Shown: piece after piece, positions 1-8,009 of the stretch
How positions within the stretch are numbered: position 1 is the stretch's first letter
Layout of the letters: every line of letters begins with the position of its first letter
Origin: SZAS-79 sp964599095
Lineage (GTDB): Bacteria > Pseudomonadota > Gammaproteobacteria > Burkholderiales > SG8-39
DNA: 64,000 bases
Direction of reading: 5' to 3'
Assembly: GCA_964599095.1 (NCBI GenBank)
Contig: CAZREB010000005.1
Location: 124,001-188,000 of the forward strand
Translations under genes and position numbers: made by a program
Notes under the pieces: model-generated
Database searches by the model: none
What the model was told of the DNA's origin: nothing
What the model saw: only the letters and a program-made list of their open reading frames with translations

Positions 1-79
1 GGATGTCGATCGAGACGTCGTCCACCGCGGCGAGCGCCCCGTAGGTCTTGCGGATGTTGCCGAGGGTCACGCCGGCCAT
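1..79 (-). CDS. ABC transporter ATP-binding protein, N-terminal fragment (cut by window edge)
   Basis: Only the first 26 codons lie inside the window; the gene continues past the left edge. The visible N-terminus (MAGVTLGNIRKTYGALAAVD) matches the first strand of a PotA-type importer ATPase, ahead of the Walker A motif, which would be outside. It starts 4 nt after the stop of the permease gene upstream, so it is very probably the last gene of the binding protein-permease-permease-ATPase set at 1-2810. The protein would power uptake from the inner face of the membrane. The substrate cannot be read from this fragment. Confidence 0.75.
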   Translation of the reverse strand, partial: MAGVTLGNIRKTYGALAAVDDVSIDI

Positions 80-83
80 GGGT

Positions 84-893
84 CTAGAACGCCTTTCCGA
101 GTTTGACGAACCGGTCCGACACGACCAGCGCCGCGGCGATGATCAGGATCTGCACCGTGGCCACCGCCGAGATCGTCGGGTCGAGGTTCCATTCGAGGTA
201 GTTGATGATCGCGATCGGCAGCGTGGTCTTGCCGGGCCCGACCAGGAACAGCGACTTCTCGAGGTCGGAGAACGACGCGATGAACGAGAACATCGCCGCG
301 GCGATCATTCCGGGCCGGATGATCGGCAGCGTGACGAGGAAGAAAGTCTGTATCGCATTGGCGCCCAGGCTGCGCGCCGCCTCTTCCGACGCCGCATTGG
401 CCGAGACCAGCGAAGCGCACACCAGCCGCATCGTCCAGGGCAAGGCCACCAGGGTATGCGCGATCACCAGGCCGGTAAACGTGGCCGCAAGCTGGAAGTC
501 GGTGAGGATCTCGATTTCGACGAAATAGATGTAGACCGCGGCGCCGGCCACGATCGCCGGCACGTACATCGGCGAGAGCAGGACCTGGCGCACCGCCTCG
601 CGGCCCGGGAACGGGAAGCGCTCGATGGCCAGCGCCGCCGGCACGCCGATTGCGAGCGAAGCCAGCGTCGCGCAGGCGCCGACCTTCAGGCTCATCAGGA
701 ATCCGTTGGCGAAATCGGCCAGTTCCCAGGCACGCGCATACCACGTGAGCGTGTAGCCGGTCGGCGGGAAGGTCAGGATCTTGTCGGCGAAGAAGCTCGC
801 CCAGATGATCGTCAGCAACGGCGCGATCACGAATGCGAAGGTCGCAACCACCAGGGCGAGGAATGCCAGCCGGCCGGACGAGACGCCGCCCAT
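84..893 (-). CDS. ABC transporter permease, PotC-like (spermidine/putrescine type)
   Basis: A 269-residue inner-membrane permease with about six hydrophobic segments. The EAA loop that contacts the ATPase is recognisable as EEAARSLGANAIQTFFLVTL near residues 165-185. The N-terminus (MGGVSSGRLAFLALVVATFA) leads straight into the first membrane helix, and this ATG lies just past the stop of the preceding permease, so I take it as the start although the frame is open further upstream. Length and motif fit the second permease of polyamine/opine-type importers. It sits between permease 1 and the ATPase gene and is almost certainly co-transcribed with them. Confidence 0.85.
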   Translation of the reverse strand: MGGVSSGRLAFLALVVATFAFVIAPLLTIIWASFFADKILTFPPTGYTLTWYARAWELADFANGFLMSLKVGACATLASLAIGVPAALAIERFPFPGREAVRQVLLSPMYVPAIVAGAAVYIYFVEIEILTDFQLAATFTGLVIAHTLVALPWTMRLVCASLVSANAASEEAARSLGANAIQTFFLVTLPIIRPGMIAAAMFSFIASFSDLEKSLFLVGPGKTTLPIAIINYLEWNLDPTISAVATVQILIIAAALVVSDRFVKLGKAF

Positions 894-895
894 GT

Positions 896-1753
896 TCAGA
901 AGTGCTTCCGGCTGAGAAAGCGCGTGGACAGCACCGTGAGCGCCAGCGTCACGGCCATCAGGATCCAGGCGAGCGTCGAGCCGACCGGCCAGTTGTTGGC
1001 CTTCGAGATCTGTTCGTAGACCACCGGTCCCATCATCTTCATGGTCGGCCCGCCGATCAGCACCGGCGTGGCGTAGGCGTTCATGGCCAGTGCGAAGCAG
1101 ATCGCCGCGGCGGCGACGAACCCGGGCATCGACAACGGCAGCACCACCTCGAACACGGTGCGCAGCGGCGAATGGCCGAGCGACTGCCCGGCCTCCTCCA
1201 GGCTCGCCGGAATCGAGTCCATGACGGCCTGCAGCGTGATGATCGCGAACGGCAGCAGGACCGATACCAGCGCGATCACCACGGCCGTGGGCGTGTAGAG
1301 GATCTTGAGCGGTTCGTGCACCAGGCCGATGCCGAGAAAGATCGAATTGGCCACGCCCTTGGTGCCCATGACCACCATCCACGCCGCGGAGCGCACGGCG
1401 TTGCCCAGCAGCAGCGGCAGCATGGTCAGGATGATCAGCCACCCGCGCAGGCGCTGGGACTCGACGCGCGAAATGCAGTACGCCGCCGGGAACGCAAGCA
1501 CCATCACGATGACGGTCGAAAGCCCGGCGATCTCGGCCGTCGTCAAGAGGACCTTGCGGTAGTACGGGTCGGCCACGGCCTGCACGTAGTTGCCCGCGCT
1601 GAACACCCCGAGCATCAGCTTGACCGGGTCGTACTTGTCGAAGCTGTAGCGCAGGATCAGGCCGAGCGGCGCGAGGAGGAACACCGCAACCAGCACAAGG
1701 GCCGGCACGACCAGCGCAGAGCCCCCCCAGTGACGCTGCTCCCCGCCCGTCAT
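896..1753 (-). CDS. ABC transporter permease, PotB-like (spermidine/putrescine type)
   Basis: A 285-residue inner-membrane protein with about six hydrophobic helices, beginning with a short cytoplasmic tail (MTGGEQRHWGGS) and a first helix rich in Val/Leu. The EAA loop is visible as SLEEAGQSLGHSPLRTVFEV near residues 190-210. It is the first permease of the importer: the binding protein ends 19 nt upstream and the second permease begins 2 nt after its stop. By family knowledge it forms a heterodimeric channel with the neighbouring permease. The transported compound is unknown; polyamine-like or other small amine/amino-acid substrates are typical. Confidence 0.85.
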   Translation of the reverse strand: MTGGEQRHWGGSALVVPALVLVAVFLLAPLGLILRYSFDKYDPVKLMLGVFSAGNYVQAVADPYYRKVLLTTAEIAGLSTVIVMVLAFPAAYCISRVESQRLRGWLIILTMLPLLLGNAVRSAAWMVVMGTKGVANSIFLGIGLVHEPLKILYTPTAVVIALVSVLLPFAIITLQAVMDSIPASLEEAGQSLGHSPLRTVFEVVLPLSMPGFVAAAAICFALAMNAYATPVLIGGPTMKMMGPVVYEQISKANNWPVGSTLAWILMAVTLALTVLSTRFLSRKHF

Positions 1754-1772
1754 GGCGCCTGCCCCGTCGACT

Positions 1773-2810
1773 TCAGGCGGAGAGGAAATCCTTCTTCCAC
1801 CAGTCGAGCCACTTGGTGACGTTCTCGGCCCAGTACTTCTGGTCGTAGTAGTGCAACGCCGCCGTCTGCGCCGGGGTGAACGCGATCTTTGCGCCGATTT
1901 CGCCGGGGATGCTGACCGCGGTGGTCGGCGGCGCGTAGAAATTGTCCGAGCAAAGGTTGCGCATGCCGGCCGGGTCGATGAGCGCGTTCAGGTAGGCATA
2001 GGCGCCTTCCTTGTTGGACGCGCGCTTCGGGATCACCACGCCGAACACCGTGTGGATGCCGCCTTCCTTGGGCGAGGCGACGCGCACGTTGAGGCCGTCC
2101 TTCTGCCATTGCAGGCCGCGCGCCTTCCAGTTGCCGATCATCCAGATCTCGTCGGCCTTGAGCGCCGCCTGCGCCTGCTGGTGCGACGGATAGACCTTGG
2201 GCTGCACCGCCTTCTTCCACTCGAGCAGCTTCTTCTTGGCGCCCTCGAAGTTGTCCATCTTGCCGCCGGCGAGGATGCTGGCCACCTGCATGGCCGCGCC
2301 GTAGTTCTGGTCCATCACGCCGATCTTGCCCGCGTACTTCGGGTTCCACAGGTCGTTGTAGGAAGTGACCGGGTCCTTGATCCGGTCGGCGAGGTAGACG
2401 ATCTCCCAGGCTGAATACAGCCAGGGCATGAAGTACGGCCGCTTCATCTTCTCGATCATCGTCTTGGCGTTGGGGATCTTCGAGTAGTCGATCGTCTCGA
2501 GGGCTTCCTGTACGTTCAGCGTGTAGGCCTCGGCTTCCGCGAAATGCGCCACGTCGACCGTGCCGCGCGGCAGGCGCTTCTCGGCCAGCAGCTTGGTCAT
2601 CCTCTGGGGCTGCTCGTTCAGGTCGCGCACGATGGTCCAGCCCTTGTCCTCCAGCAGCGGCTTTTCGATATGCTTGACGGCGCGGTCGTTCCAGTCGCCA
2701 CCCCAGTTGGTGACCACGATCTGCTTGGACTGCGCGTGGGCGGATCGGACACCGAGCATCCCGGCCCCCGCCACCGCCAGCCCCGCCCCTACGAATTCTC
2801 TGCGCTTCAT
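1773..2810 (-). CDS. Periplasmic ABC substrate-binding protein, PotD-like
   Basis: A 345-residue binding protein. The N-terminus (MKRREFVGAGLAVAGAGMLG, then an AHA-type cleavage region) resembles a twin-arginine-like or Sec signal peptide; the RR is followed by E-F rather than the full SRRxFLK box. The mature part starts KQIVVTNWGGDWND, typical of the PotD/PotF/spermidine-putrescine fold (TNWGG). It leads the importer operon, with two permeases and an ATPase following. An M19 dipeptidase gene lies directly upstream on the same strand (34 nt between them), so the operon may link peptide- or amide-derived compounds to uptake, but the ligand is not readable. Confidence 0.85.
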   Translation of the reverse strand: MKRREFVGAGLAVAGAGMLGVRSAHAQSKQIVVTNWGGDWNDRAVKHIEKPLLEDKGWTIVRDLNEQPQRMTKLLAEKRLPRGTVDVAHFAEAEAYTLNVQEALETIDYSKIPNAKTMIEKMKRPYFMPWLYSAWEIVYLADRIKDPVTSYNDLWNPKYAGKIGVMDQNYGAAMQVASILAGGKMDNFEGAKKKLLEWKKAVQPKVYPSHQQAQAALKADEIWMIGNWKARGLQWQKDGLNVRVASPKEGGIHTVFGVVIPKRASNKEGAYAYLNALIDPAGMRNLCSDNFYAPPTTAVSIPGEIGAKIAFTPAQTAALHYYDQKYWAENVTKWLDWWKKDFLSA

Positions 2811-2844
2811 GGAAACCTCCGTGTTGTGGGAATAATTCCTGCGT

Positions 2845-3852
2845 TCATTTCCAGACCTGTTTGCACACCCGGTAGAAATTGCCCCCGAGGATGCCCCGGA
2901 TGTCGGCCTCGGCGTAATTCTTCCTGCACATCAGTTCAGCCAGATCCTCGATCTGCTCGGGCTGCACGAACTTGGTATGCCGGTTGGCCCTGCCGTTGTT
3001 CTCCGGCCAGGCCTCAGGATTCTCGTCGACGTATTTCCAGAACCCCGCCACGTCCTTGACGTAGTCGAGGCCGATGCCGGCATGCTTCGCACCGACCAGG
3101 TTCACGATATGGTCCAGGTGGTTGAACATGGACTGGCTGGTCGCTTCCATGTCGTCGATGAACTCGCCCAGGCCGTTCACGCCGATCACCCCGCCGGTTT
3201 CGGCGCACTTCCGGATCTGGTCGTCCTTGATGTTGCGGTAGTGGGGAAACACCGAGTAGGCGCAGCAGTGCGAAAAGATGCAGGGCGAAGTGCTCGCCTC
3301 CATCGCTTCCATGCTGGTGCGGTGGCCGGTGTGCGTGCCGTCGACCAGCATGCCCACGCGATTCATCTCCTTGATCATCGCGAGGCCGAACCTCGAGAGC
3401 CCGGCATCGGTGCGCTCGGCGCAGCCGTCGCCCACGAGGTTCTTCTGGTTGTAGGCCATCAGCATGTGGCGCACGCCGAGGCGATAGAAGACCTCCACCA
3501 GCCCCAGGTCGTTCGCGAGCACGTTGGTGCCCTGGAAATTCATCGTGATCGCGAGCTTGTTCTCCTTCCGCGCGCGATCCACGTCGCCGATGGTCTGGAC
3601 CAGCACGTAAAGGTCCGGATTCTTCGCGCAGACCGCGATGGCCTTGCTGATGTTGGAAAGCGCCTGCTCGGGGCCGAAAGTCTTGTCGCCGCCGAGCGTA
3701 AGCGAAACCAATCCGAAGCCCGCCTTCTTGAACCGCGGCAGCGTGATGCCGTCGGTTGCGTGCTGCATGCCGTAGGGAACGGTCATGTCCCAGACGAGCG
3801 AGGAGCGGTAGATGGAGCGGGCCTTGTCGCTGATCGTTACGGTTTCTGTCAC
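2845..3852 (-). CDS. Membrane dipeptidase family (peptidase M19) hydrolase
   Basis: A 335-residue protein with M19/renal dipeptidase features: SLVWDMTVPYG near residue 17 in place of the usual DGHND, a MLVDGTHTGHRT segment holding conserved His residues, CIFSHCCAYSVFPHYRN, GIGLDYVKD, and a C-terminal LGGNFYRVCKQVW that matches the usual GGNFLRV end. There is no signal peptide, so it is probably cytoplasmic despite the family name. M19 enzymes use a binuclear metal centre to cleave dipeptides or related amides. In the N-terminal motif the expected D-x-H is D-M-T, so one canonical metal ligand appears missing. That makes the exact reaction uncertain. Confidence 0.8.
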   Translation of the reverse strand: MTETVTISDKARSIYRSSLVWDMTVPYGMQHATDGITLPRFKKAGFGLVSLTLGGDKTFGPEQALSNISKAIAVCAKNPDLYVLVQTIGDVDRARKENKLAITMNFQGTNVLANDLGLVEVFYRLGVRHMLMAYNQKNLVGDGCAERTDAGLSRFGLAMIKEMNRVGMLVDGTHTGHRTSMEAMEASTSPCIFSHCCAYSVFPHYRNIKDDQIRKCAETGGVIGVNGLGEFIDDMEATSQSMFNHLDHIVNLVGAKHAGIGLDYVKDVAGFWKYVDENPEAWPENNGRANRHTKFVQPEQIEDLAELMCRKNYAEADIRGILGGNFYRVCKQVWK

Positions 3853-3883
3853 TGGGGGATGCTCTCCGGTCGAGGGTCGGTCG

Positions 3884-4855
3884 TCAGGGTTGATCCAGCG
3901 TGATGCCGCGCGACCTGATCACTTTGCCGTAGCGATCCAGTTCCGCGCGCAGGAATGCGGAGAACTCGGCCGGCGTATTTCCCACCACGGTCCACCCGAA
4001 GCCTTCGATGCGCTTCGCGGTTTCGGGCACTTTCAGAATCGCGATGGTCTCGTTTGCGAGGCGGTCGCGCACGGCCGCCGGGAGGCCGGCCGGCGCCAGC
4101 AGCCCGTACCAGGAGCCCGCTTGCGCATCGGTCACCCCCTGCTCGGCATAGGTACGCACATCGGGCAGTGCGGCCGCGCGCCGCGGCGCGCTGATGCCGA
4201 GGACCTTGATCTTGCCGGCCTTGCGGTTCGTGTCCGCGGTAAGCGGCGCGCCCGTCACCATGATGTCGACCTGCGAGCCCATGATTGCGTTCATCGCAGG
4301 CGCCGACCCCTGGAAAGGCACATGCAGGAGCTGGATGCCGGCCGCCTGCTCGAGCAGGGCAAAGGCGACATGCGCGGAACTGCCGGTTCCCCAGGTCGCA
4401 TACGAAATCTTGCCGGGCTGCAGCTTCGCCGCCGCCACCAGCGACTGCAGGTCCGATTGCTCGAAGTTCGGCCGCGAGATGAGCAGGAAATTGACCACGC
4501 CCACCAGCGAGATCGGTTCGAACCCCTTGATCGCGTCGTATTGCAGGCTCTTGTAGACGTGCGGGTTGATCGAATGCGTGTCCGCCGTGCCGAATACCAG
4601 CGTATAGCCGTCGGGCGCGGCCTTGGCCACGTAGGTGGTGCCGATGGTGCCGTTCGCGCCCGGCCGGTTGTCGACCGTGACCGGCTGCCCGAGCCTTTGC
4701 GCCAGCCGCTCGGACACGATGCGCGCGACGCTGTCGGTGGGTGAGCCCGGCGGCCAGGCAACCACGACCTTGACCGGCTTGTCCGGGTACTGGGCCTGCG
4801 CACCTGCAGCAAGTGCAAGGCAGGCCGCCGTGAGAAATGCCTTGAGAATGTCCAT
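3884..4855 (-). CDS. Bug/TctC-family TTT substrate-binding protein
   Basis: A 323-residue periplasmic binding protein. A Sec signal peptide (MDILKAFLTAACLALAAGAQ, cleavage after AQA) precedes the family hallmark YPDKPVKVVVAWPPGSPTD. Further Bug motifs are PDGYTLVFGTADTHSINP, HVPFQGSAPAMNAIMGSQVD and the usual C-terminal helix. An in-frame GTG at 4867 overlaps the stop of the upstream hydrolase by 4 nt, so translation may begin there by coupling; I prefer the ATG that begins the signal peptide. No TctA/TctB membrane partner is nearby. The usual ligands of the family are carboxylates, amides or aromatic acids, not specified here. Confidence 0.88.
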   Translation of the reverse strand: MDILKAFLTAACLALAAGAQAQYPDKPVKVVVAWPPGSPTDSVARIVSERLAQRLGQPVTVDNRPGANGTIGTTYVAKAAPDGYTLVFGTADTHSINPHVYKSLQYDAIKGFEPISLVGVVNFLLISRPNFEQSDLQSLVAAAKLQPGKISYATWGTGSSAHVAFALLEQAAGIQLLHVPFQGSAPAMNAIMGSQVDIMVTGAPLTADTNRKAGKIKVLGISAPRRAAALPDVRTYAEQGVTDAQAGSWYGLLAPAGLPAAVRDRLANETIAILKVPETAKRIEGFGWTVVGNTPAEFSAFLRAELDRYGKVIRSRGITLDQP

Positions 4856-4863
4856 CGCGATGC

Positions 4864-5748
4864 TCACAGAAGTTTCGCCGGATGCGGGCCTTTGACGGGC
4901 ACCTCCAGCAGGTCCGCGCCGAAAACGATGTTGCCGTCGTAGATCTCGGCCATCTCGCGCACCACCCGCTCGCGCACGCCGGGCTGGTCGATCTGCTCGG
5001 TGACATGCGAAATGACCAGGGTCTTGACCTTGGCCTTCGCGCCGAGGCGCGCGAGCTCGAGATGGCCCATGCAGGATTCGGCGAACTCCGGGCACAGCTC
5101 GGTGCCCGACAGGTACTGGCACATGTGCACCATCACGTCGGCGCCTTCGGCCAGTCTTTCCATCGACGCGCACGGGCCGCTGTCGCCCGAGTAGACGAAC
5201 GAGCCTTCGGGCGAGTCGAACCGGAATCCGTAGGAGATCAGCTGGGGCCCGAAGTGCGCGACGCCCACGGCCTTGACCGTCCAGCCGTTGCCGTCAACGA
5301 TCTGGTTGGGTTTCATTTCCGTGACTGCGGGCACCGGCTTCATCCTTTGGCCGACGCCACCGCGCGCGCGATAGAGCGAGATGCTGCACATGTGCTCGGT
5401 GCGCGCGACCAGGTCCGGCCAGAACGCGCCGCCTTCCTCGAACAGCGCCCTGGTCACCTTGGCGATCGGCGGCGGCCCATAGACCTTGAGTTCGGGAATC
5501 TTTCCGGCGCCCTGGTCCCAGCGCGTGAGCAGCAGGCGCGGGTAGTCGCCCATGTGGTCGTAGTGCAGGTGGCTGCAGAAGAAATGGGTCACCCTGGTCG
5601 GCGGGATGCCCAGTTCGAGCAGCCGGTGATGCGCGCCGAATCCATGGTCGAAGACGATGACGTCCTGGCCGATCTCCAGCACGTAGCCGGAGCACATGCG
5701 CTGCAGCGATGGCGTCGGCGTTCCGGTTCCCAGCAGCCTGAGTCTCAT
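4864..5748 (-). CDS. MBL-fold metallo-hydrolase (RNase Z/arylsulfatase-like branch)
   Basis: A 294-residue cytoplasmic protein that begins MRLRLLGTGTPTPSLQRMCS, the strand-and-loop start of the RNase Z-like metallo-beta-lactamase branch. The zinc-binding signature is SHLHYDHMGD near residues 79-88, followed by SGDSGPC near 190 and SHVTEQ near 250. It lies between two Bug binding-protein genes on the same strand (10 nt from one, overlapping or nearly touching the other), a pairing often seen for catabolic hydrolases of this group. It probably hydrolyses a lactone, ester or sulfate ester of the imported compound. A role in tRNA maturation is unlikely given the context. Confidence 0.82.
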   Translation of the reverse strand: MRLRLLGTGTPTPSLQRMCSGYVLEIGQDVIVFDHGFGAHHRLLELGIPPTRVTHFFCSHLHYDHMGDYPRLLLTRWDQGAGKIPELKVYGPPPIAKVTRALFEEGGAFWPDLVARTEHMCSISLYRARGGVGQRMKPVPAVTEMKPNQIVDGNGWTVKAVGVAHFGPQLISYGFRFDSPEGSFVYSGDSGPCASMERLAEGADVMVHMCQYLSGTELCPEFAESCMGHLELARLGAKAKVKTLVISHVTEQIDQPGVRERVVREMAEIYDGNIVFGADLLEVPVKGPHPAKLL

Positions 5749-5758
5749 CCCCCGCCCC

Positions 5759-6733
5759 CTATTCCGGCTTGATGCCGAGTTGCGCGAACAGCTTCTGCCA
5801 CTTGTCGAGGTCGCGCCGCAGGAACTCCACGAAAGGCGCGGATTCGCTGGCGACCAGCTCGGCGCCCTGCTGGCCGAATTTGTCGCGCATGTCCTGCGCG
5901 CCCAGGATCGCGATCATCTCGCGGGTCAGGAAGGACGTGATCGCGGGCGGCGTCCTGGCCGGAGCGAAGATCCCATGCCATCCGTACGCCTCGTAACCCG
6001 GCACGCCCTGCTCCGCCAGAGTCGGGATGTCCGGCGCGCCGGGTGCGCGCCTGGAACCGGTAATCCCGAGCGCCACGGTCTTGCCGCCTTTGGTGTGCGG
6101 CAGCCCCTGCGCCAGCCCGGGTGCGTTCAGCGCGACCTGCCCGCTGATCGTGTCGGTCAACGCCTGGCCGCTCGACTTGTACGGAATCTCGTCGATCTGC
6201 ACGCCGGCCATCGACTTGAACAGTTCCACGGTCAGGTGGCTCGGCGTGCCGCGGCCCGAGGAAGCGTACTGCAGCCTCTTCGGCGACGACTTCGCGAGCG
6301 CGATGAACTCCTTGAGGTTCTTGACGCCCAGCCCGTTGCCGACCAGGAAGATATTGGGCGTCTGGGCGATCTGGGTGACCGCATAGAAATCGTTGAACGG
6401 ATCGTAGGGCAGTTTGACGCGCAGGATCTTGCCCAGCGTGAACGCGTTGGAGGCGAGCATCAGGGTGTAGCCATCCGGCTCCGACTTGGCCACCGCCTCC
6501 GCCCCGATCGAGCCGGCCGCGCCGTCGCGGTTCTCGACGATCACCGACTGGCCCCAGCGCTCGCCGAGCTTCTGCGCGATGATCCGGGCGAACACGTCCG
6601 AAGTGGTGCCGGGCGAGTAACCGACGACGATGCGCACCGACCGGCTGGGATAGGGATCCGCGGCCGTCGCGGCGCCCTGAAACTGTGCTGCGGCCAGGAT
6701 TGCCAGCAGTACGACGCGCACGAAACCACCCAT
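5759..6733 (-). CDS. Bug/TctC-family TTT substrate-binding protein
   Basis: A 324-residue exported binding protein: signal peptide MGGFVRVVLLAILAAAQFQG, then YPSRSVRIVVGYSPGTTSDV (normally GG...D), PDGYTLMLASNAFTLGKIL, EIPYKSSGQALTDTISGQVA and the C-terminal lobe. It is the first gene of a minus-strand run that continues through the MBL hydrolase and a second Bug protein, with spacings of 10 nt or less. Its upstream region (6734-6877) holds a 6-bp inverted repeat (CGAAAG/CTTTCG, about 6776-6791) that could be an operator. The G-T-T-S ligand-loop variant suggests a different ligand from its neighbour at 3884. Confidence 0.88.
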   Translation of the reverse strand: MGGFVRVVLLAILAAAQFQGAATAADPYPSRSVRIVVGYSPGTTSDVFARIIAQKLGERWGQSVIVENRDGAAGSIGAEAVAKSEPDGYTLMLASNAFTLGKILRVKLPYDPFNDFYAVTQIAQTPNIFLVGNGLGVKNLKEFIALAKSSPKRLQYASSGRGTPSHLTVELFKSMAGVQIDEIPYKSSGQALTDTISGQVALNAPGLAQGLPHTKGGKTVALGITGSRRAPGAPDIPTLAEQGVPGYEAYGWHGIFAPARTPPAITSFLTREMIAILGAQDMRDKFGQQGAELVASESAPFVEFLRRDLDKWQKLFAQLGIKPE

Positions 6734-6856
6734 CTGCCCACCCCGCCGGAATTGAGATCGATCGAACCAGCTTAACGAAAGCGACCTTTCGCGTTTTGTG
6801 GTTTTGCGACATCTTTATGCACTTTCGCGAACTCCCGCGGGTGCAAACGCGCTTTG

Positions 6857-6873
6857 GGGGCGGTTCCCGCCCC
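6857..6873. terminator. GC-rich hairpin downstream of the GlxA-type regulator
   Basis: A perfect 7-bp inverted repeat (GGGGCGG / CCGCCCC) with a 3-nt loop lies 4 nt beyond the stop codon of the regulator at 6878-7897, between it and the start region of the next minus-strand gene. It could end or slow transcription, but no T-run follows on the minus strand, so it is not a textbook intrinsic terminator. Confidence 0.3.
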
Positions 6874-6877
6874 GCCG

Positions 6878-7897
6878 TCAGGCCGATCGTCTGAGGCTGG
6901 AGGGACGCACCTTGAAGTGGCTCGTGAACGCACGGGAAAAGTGCGAGCAGTCCCCGAACCCGCATTCGAACCCGACGTCGGTGACCGAAAGGTCGGTGTG
7001 CTCGATCATCCAGCGTGCGCGGGCCAGCCGCAGCTGCAGGCGATAGTCGCGCGGCGTGATGCCGACGTCGGCGACGAATTTCCTTTCGAGCTGGCGCATG
7101 CTGATGCCCAGCGCCGCGGATATGCCGCTCAGCGGGTCCGGTTGCGCCAGCTTCTGCTCGATCAGCAGCATCGCCTGCCGCACCACGCTGTCGTGCGACT
7201 GGCGCGTGACCACGGACTCCGGCTGCGGCGTGCTCGCCGGCAGCGGCTGGTCCTCGATCAGGATCCGCAGGCTCTTGTTCGCCAGCGCGCGGCCGGAATG
7301 CCTTTCGATCAGGTGGGCGGCGAGGTGAACCACGCTCGTGCCCCCGGCGCAGGTCATGCGGTCGCGGTCGACGACGAACATGCGGTTGGTGATCATTCGC
7401 TGCTCGGGAAACTCGGCGGCGAACTCGTCGCGGTGGAACCAGCTTACGCAGGCCACATAGCCCTCCAGCAGGCCGGCTCGCGCAAGGATGAACGAACCGG
7501 TGCACAGCCCGACGAGCGCCACGCCTGCGCGGGCCGCGGCCTTGAGGAAGGGATAGGTTCCCGGCAGCACCTTCTGCCCGCCGTGCAGCAGGCCGCCGAC
7601 CACCACGATGCAATCGAAATTCTCCGGGTTCGCCATCTCGGCCCAGGGCTGGACGAGCGCGCCGCAACTGGACGCGATCGGCACCCCGCCGTTGCCGAGC
7701 ACGCTCCACGCGATATCGATCGGCCGGCTGCGATCACCGTCGTCGGCGGCAAGGCGCAGCGTATCGACGAATCCGGCAAACGCGGTCAGCGTGAACCTGG
7801 GCGCAAGCACGAAGCCCACCCGCAGCTTGGGCGCGCGCGGACGCTCGGCACCTTCGACCATGTGCGTGATCCGACCGGCCCGTCCGTTCCTTGCCAT
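6878..7897 (-). CDS. GlxA-type AraC-family regulator (DJ-1/PfpI domain + HTH_18), candidate sarcosine regulator
   Basis: A 339-residue transcription factor. Residues about 20-190 form a class I glutamine amidotransferase/DJ-1-like domain (LRVGFVLAPRFTLTAFAGFV; VVGGLLHGG; VALVGLCTGSFILARAG, with the nucleophile-elbow Cys in LCTG). Residues about 230-330 carry the two AraC helix-turn-helix units (GISMRQLERKFVADVG and LSVTDVGFECGFGDCSHFSR). It is divergent from soxBDAG, 112 nt away. GATase1-like AraC proteins such as GbdR and SouR control glycine betaine/sarcosine catabolism in Pseudomonas, so I infer that this protein activates the sox operon. A later ATG at 7861 is also possible. Confidence 0.88.
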   Translation of the reverse strand: MARNGRAGRITHMVEGAERPRAPKLRVGFVLAPRFTLTAFAGFVDTLRLAADDGDRSRPIDIAWSVLGNGGVPIASSCGALVQPWAEMANPENFDCIVVVGGLLHGGQKVLPGTYPFLKAAARAGVALVGLCTGSFILARAGLLEGYVACVSWFHRDEFAAEFPEQRMITNRMFVVDRDRMTCAGGTSVVHLAAHLIERHSGRALANKSLRILIEDQPLPASTPQPESVVTRQSHDSVVRQAMLLIEQKLAQPDPLSGISAALGISMRQLERKFVADVGITPRDYRLQLRLARARWMIEHTDLSVTDVGFECGFGDCSHFSRAFTSHFKVRPSSLRRSA

Positions 7898-7922
7898 CGC
7901 GCGCTATTCCATGCCACCAGGG

Positions 7923-7968
7923 AGTGTCGTATAGGTTAAACATTCTGTCGCTTAAATGAAAGTGTCGT
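7923..7968. promoter_or_regulatory. Candidate regulator-binding repeats in the glxA-like/soxB divergent promoter
   Basis: The 112-nt divergent interval carries three copies of TGTCG on the same strand (7925, 7946 and 7963). The outer two are the longer direct repeat AGTGTCGT, 38 nt apart, and the first two copies are 21 nt apart, about two helical turns. AraC-family proteins commonly bind direct repeats with helical spacing, so this is a plausible site for the neighbouring regulator. It is a pattern seen in the sequence; no consensus for this regulator is known to me. Confidence 0.35.
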
Positions 7969-8009
7969 GCCGGGGCAATGAATAGCATCCGGGGTCAGGA
8001 TCCCGCCGA

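Noticed and set aside
6857..6873. A standard intrinsic terminator after the GlxA-type regulator
   Set aside because: The hairpin is real but no T-run follows on the minus strand, so it is listed only as a weak candidate.
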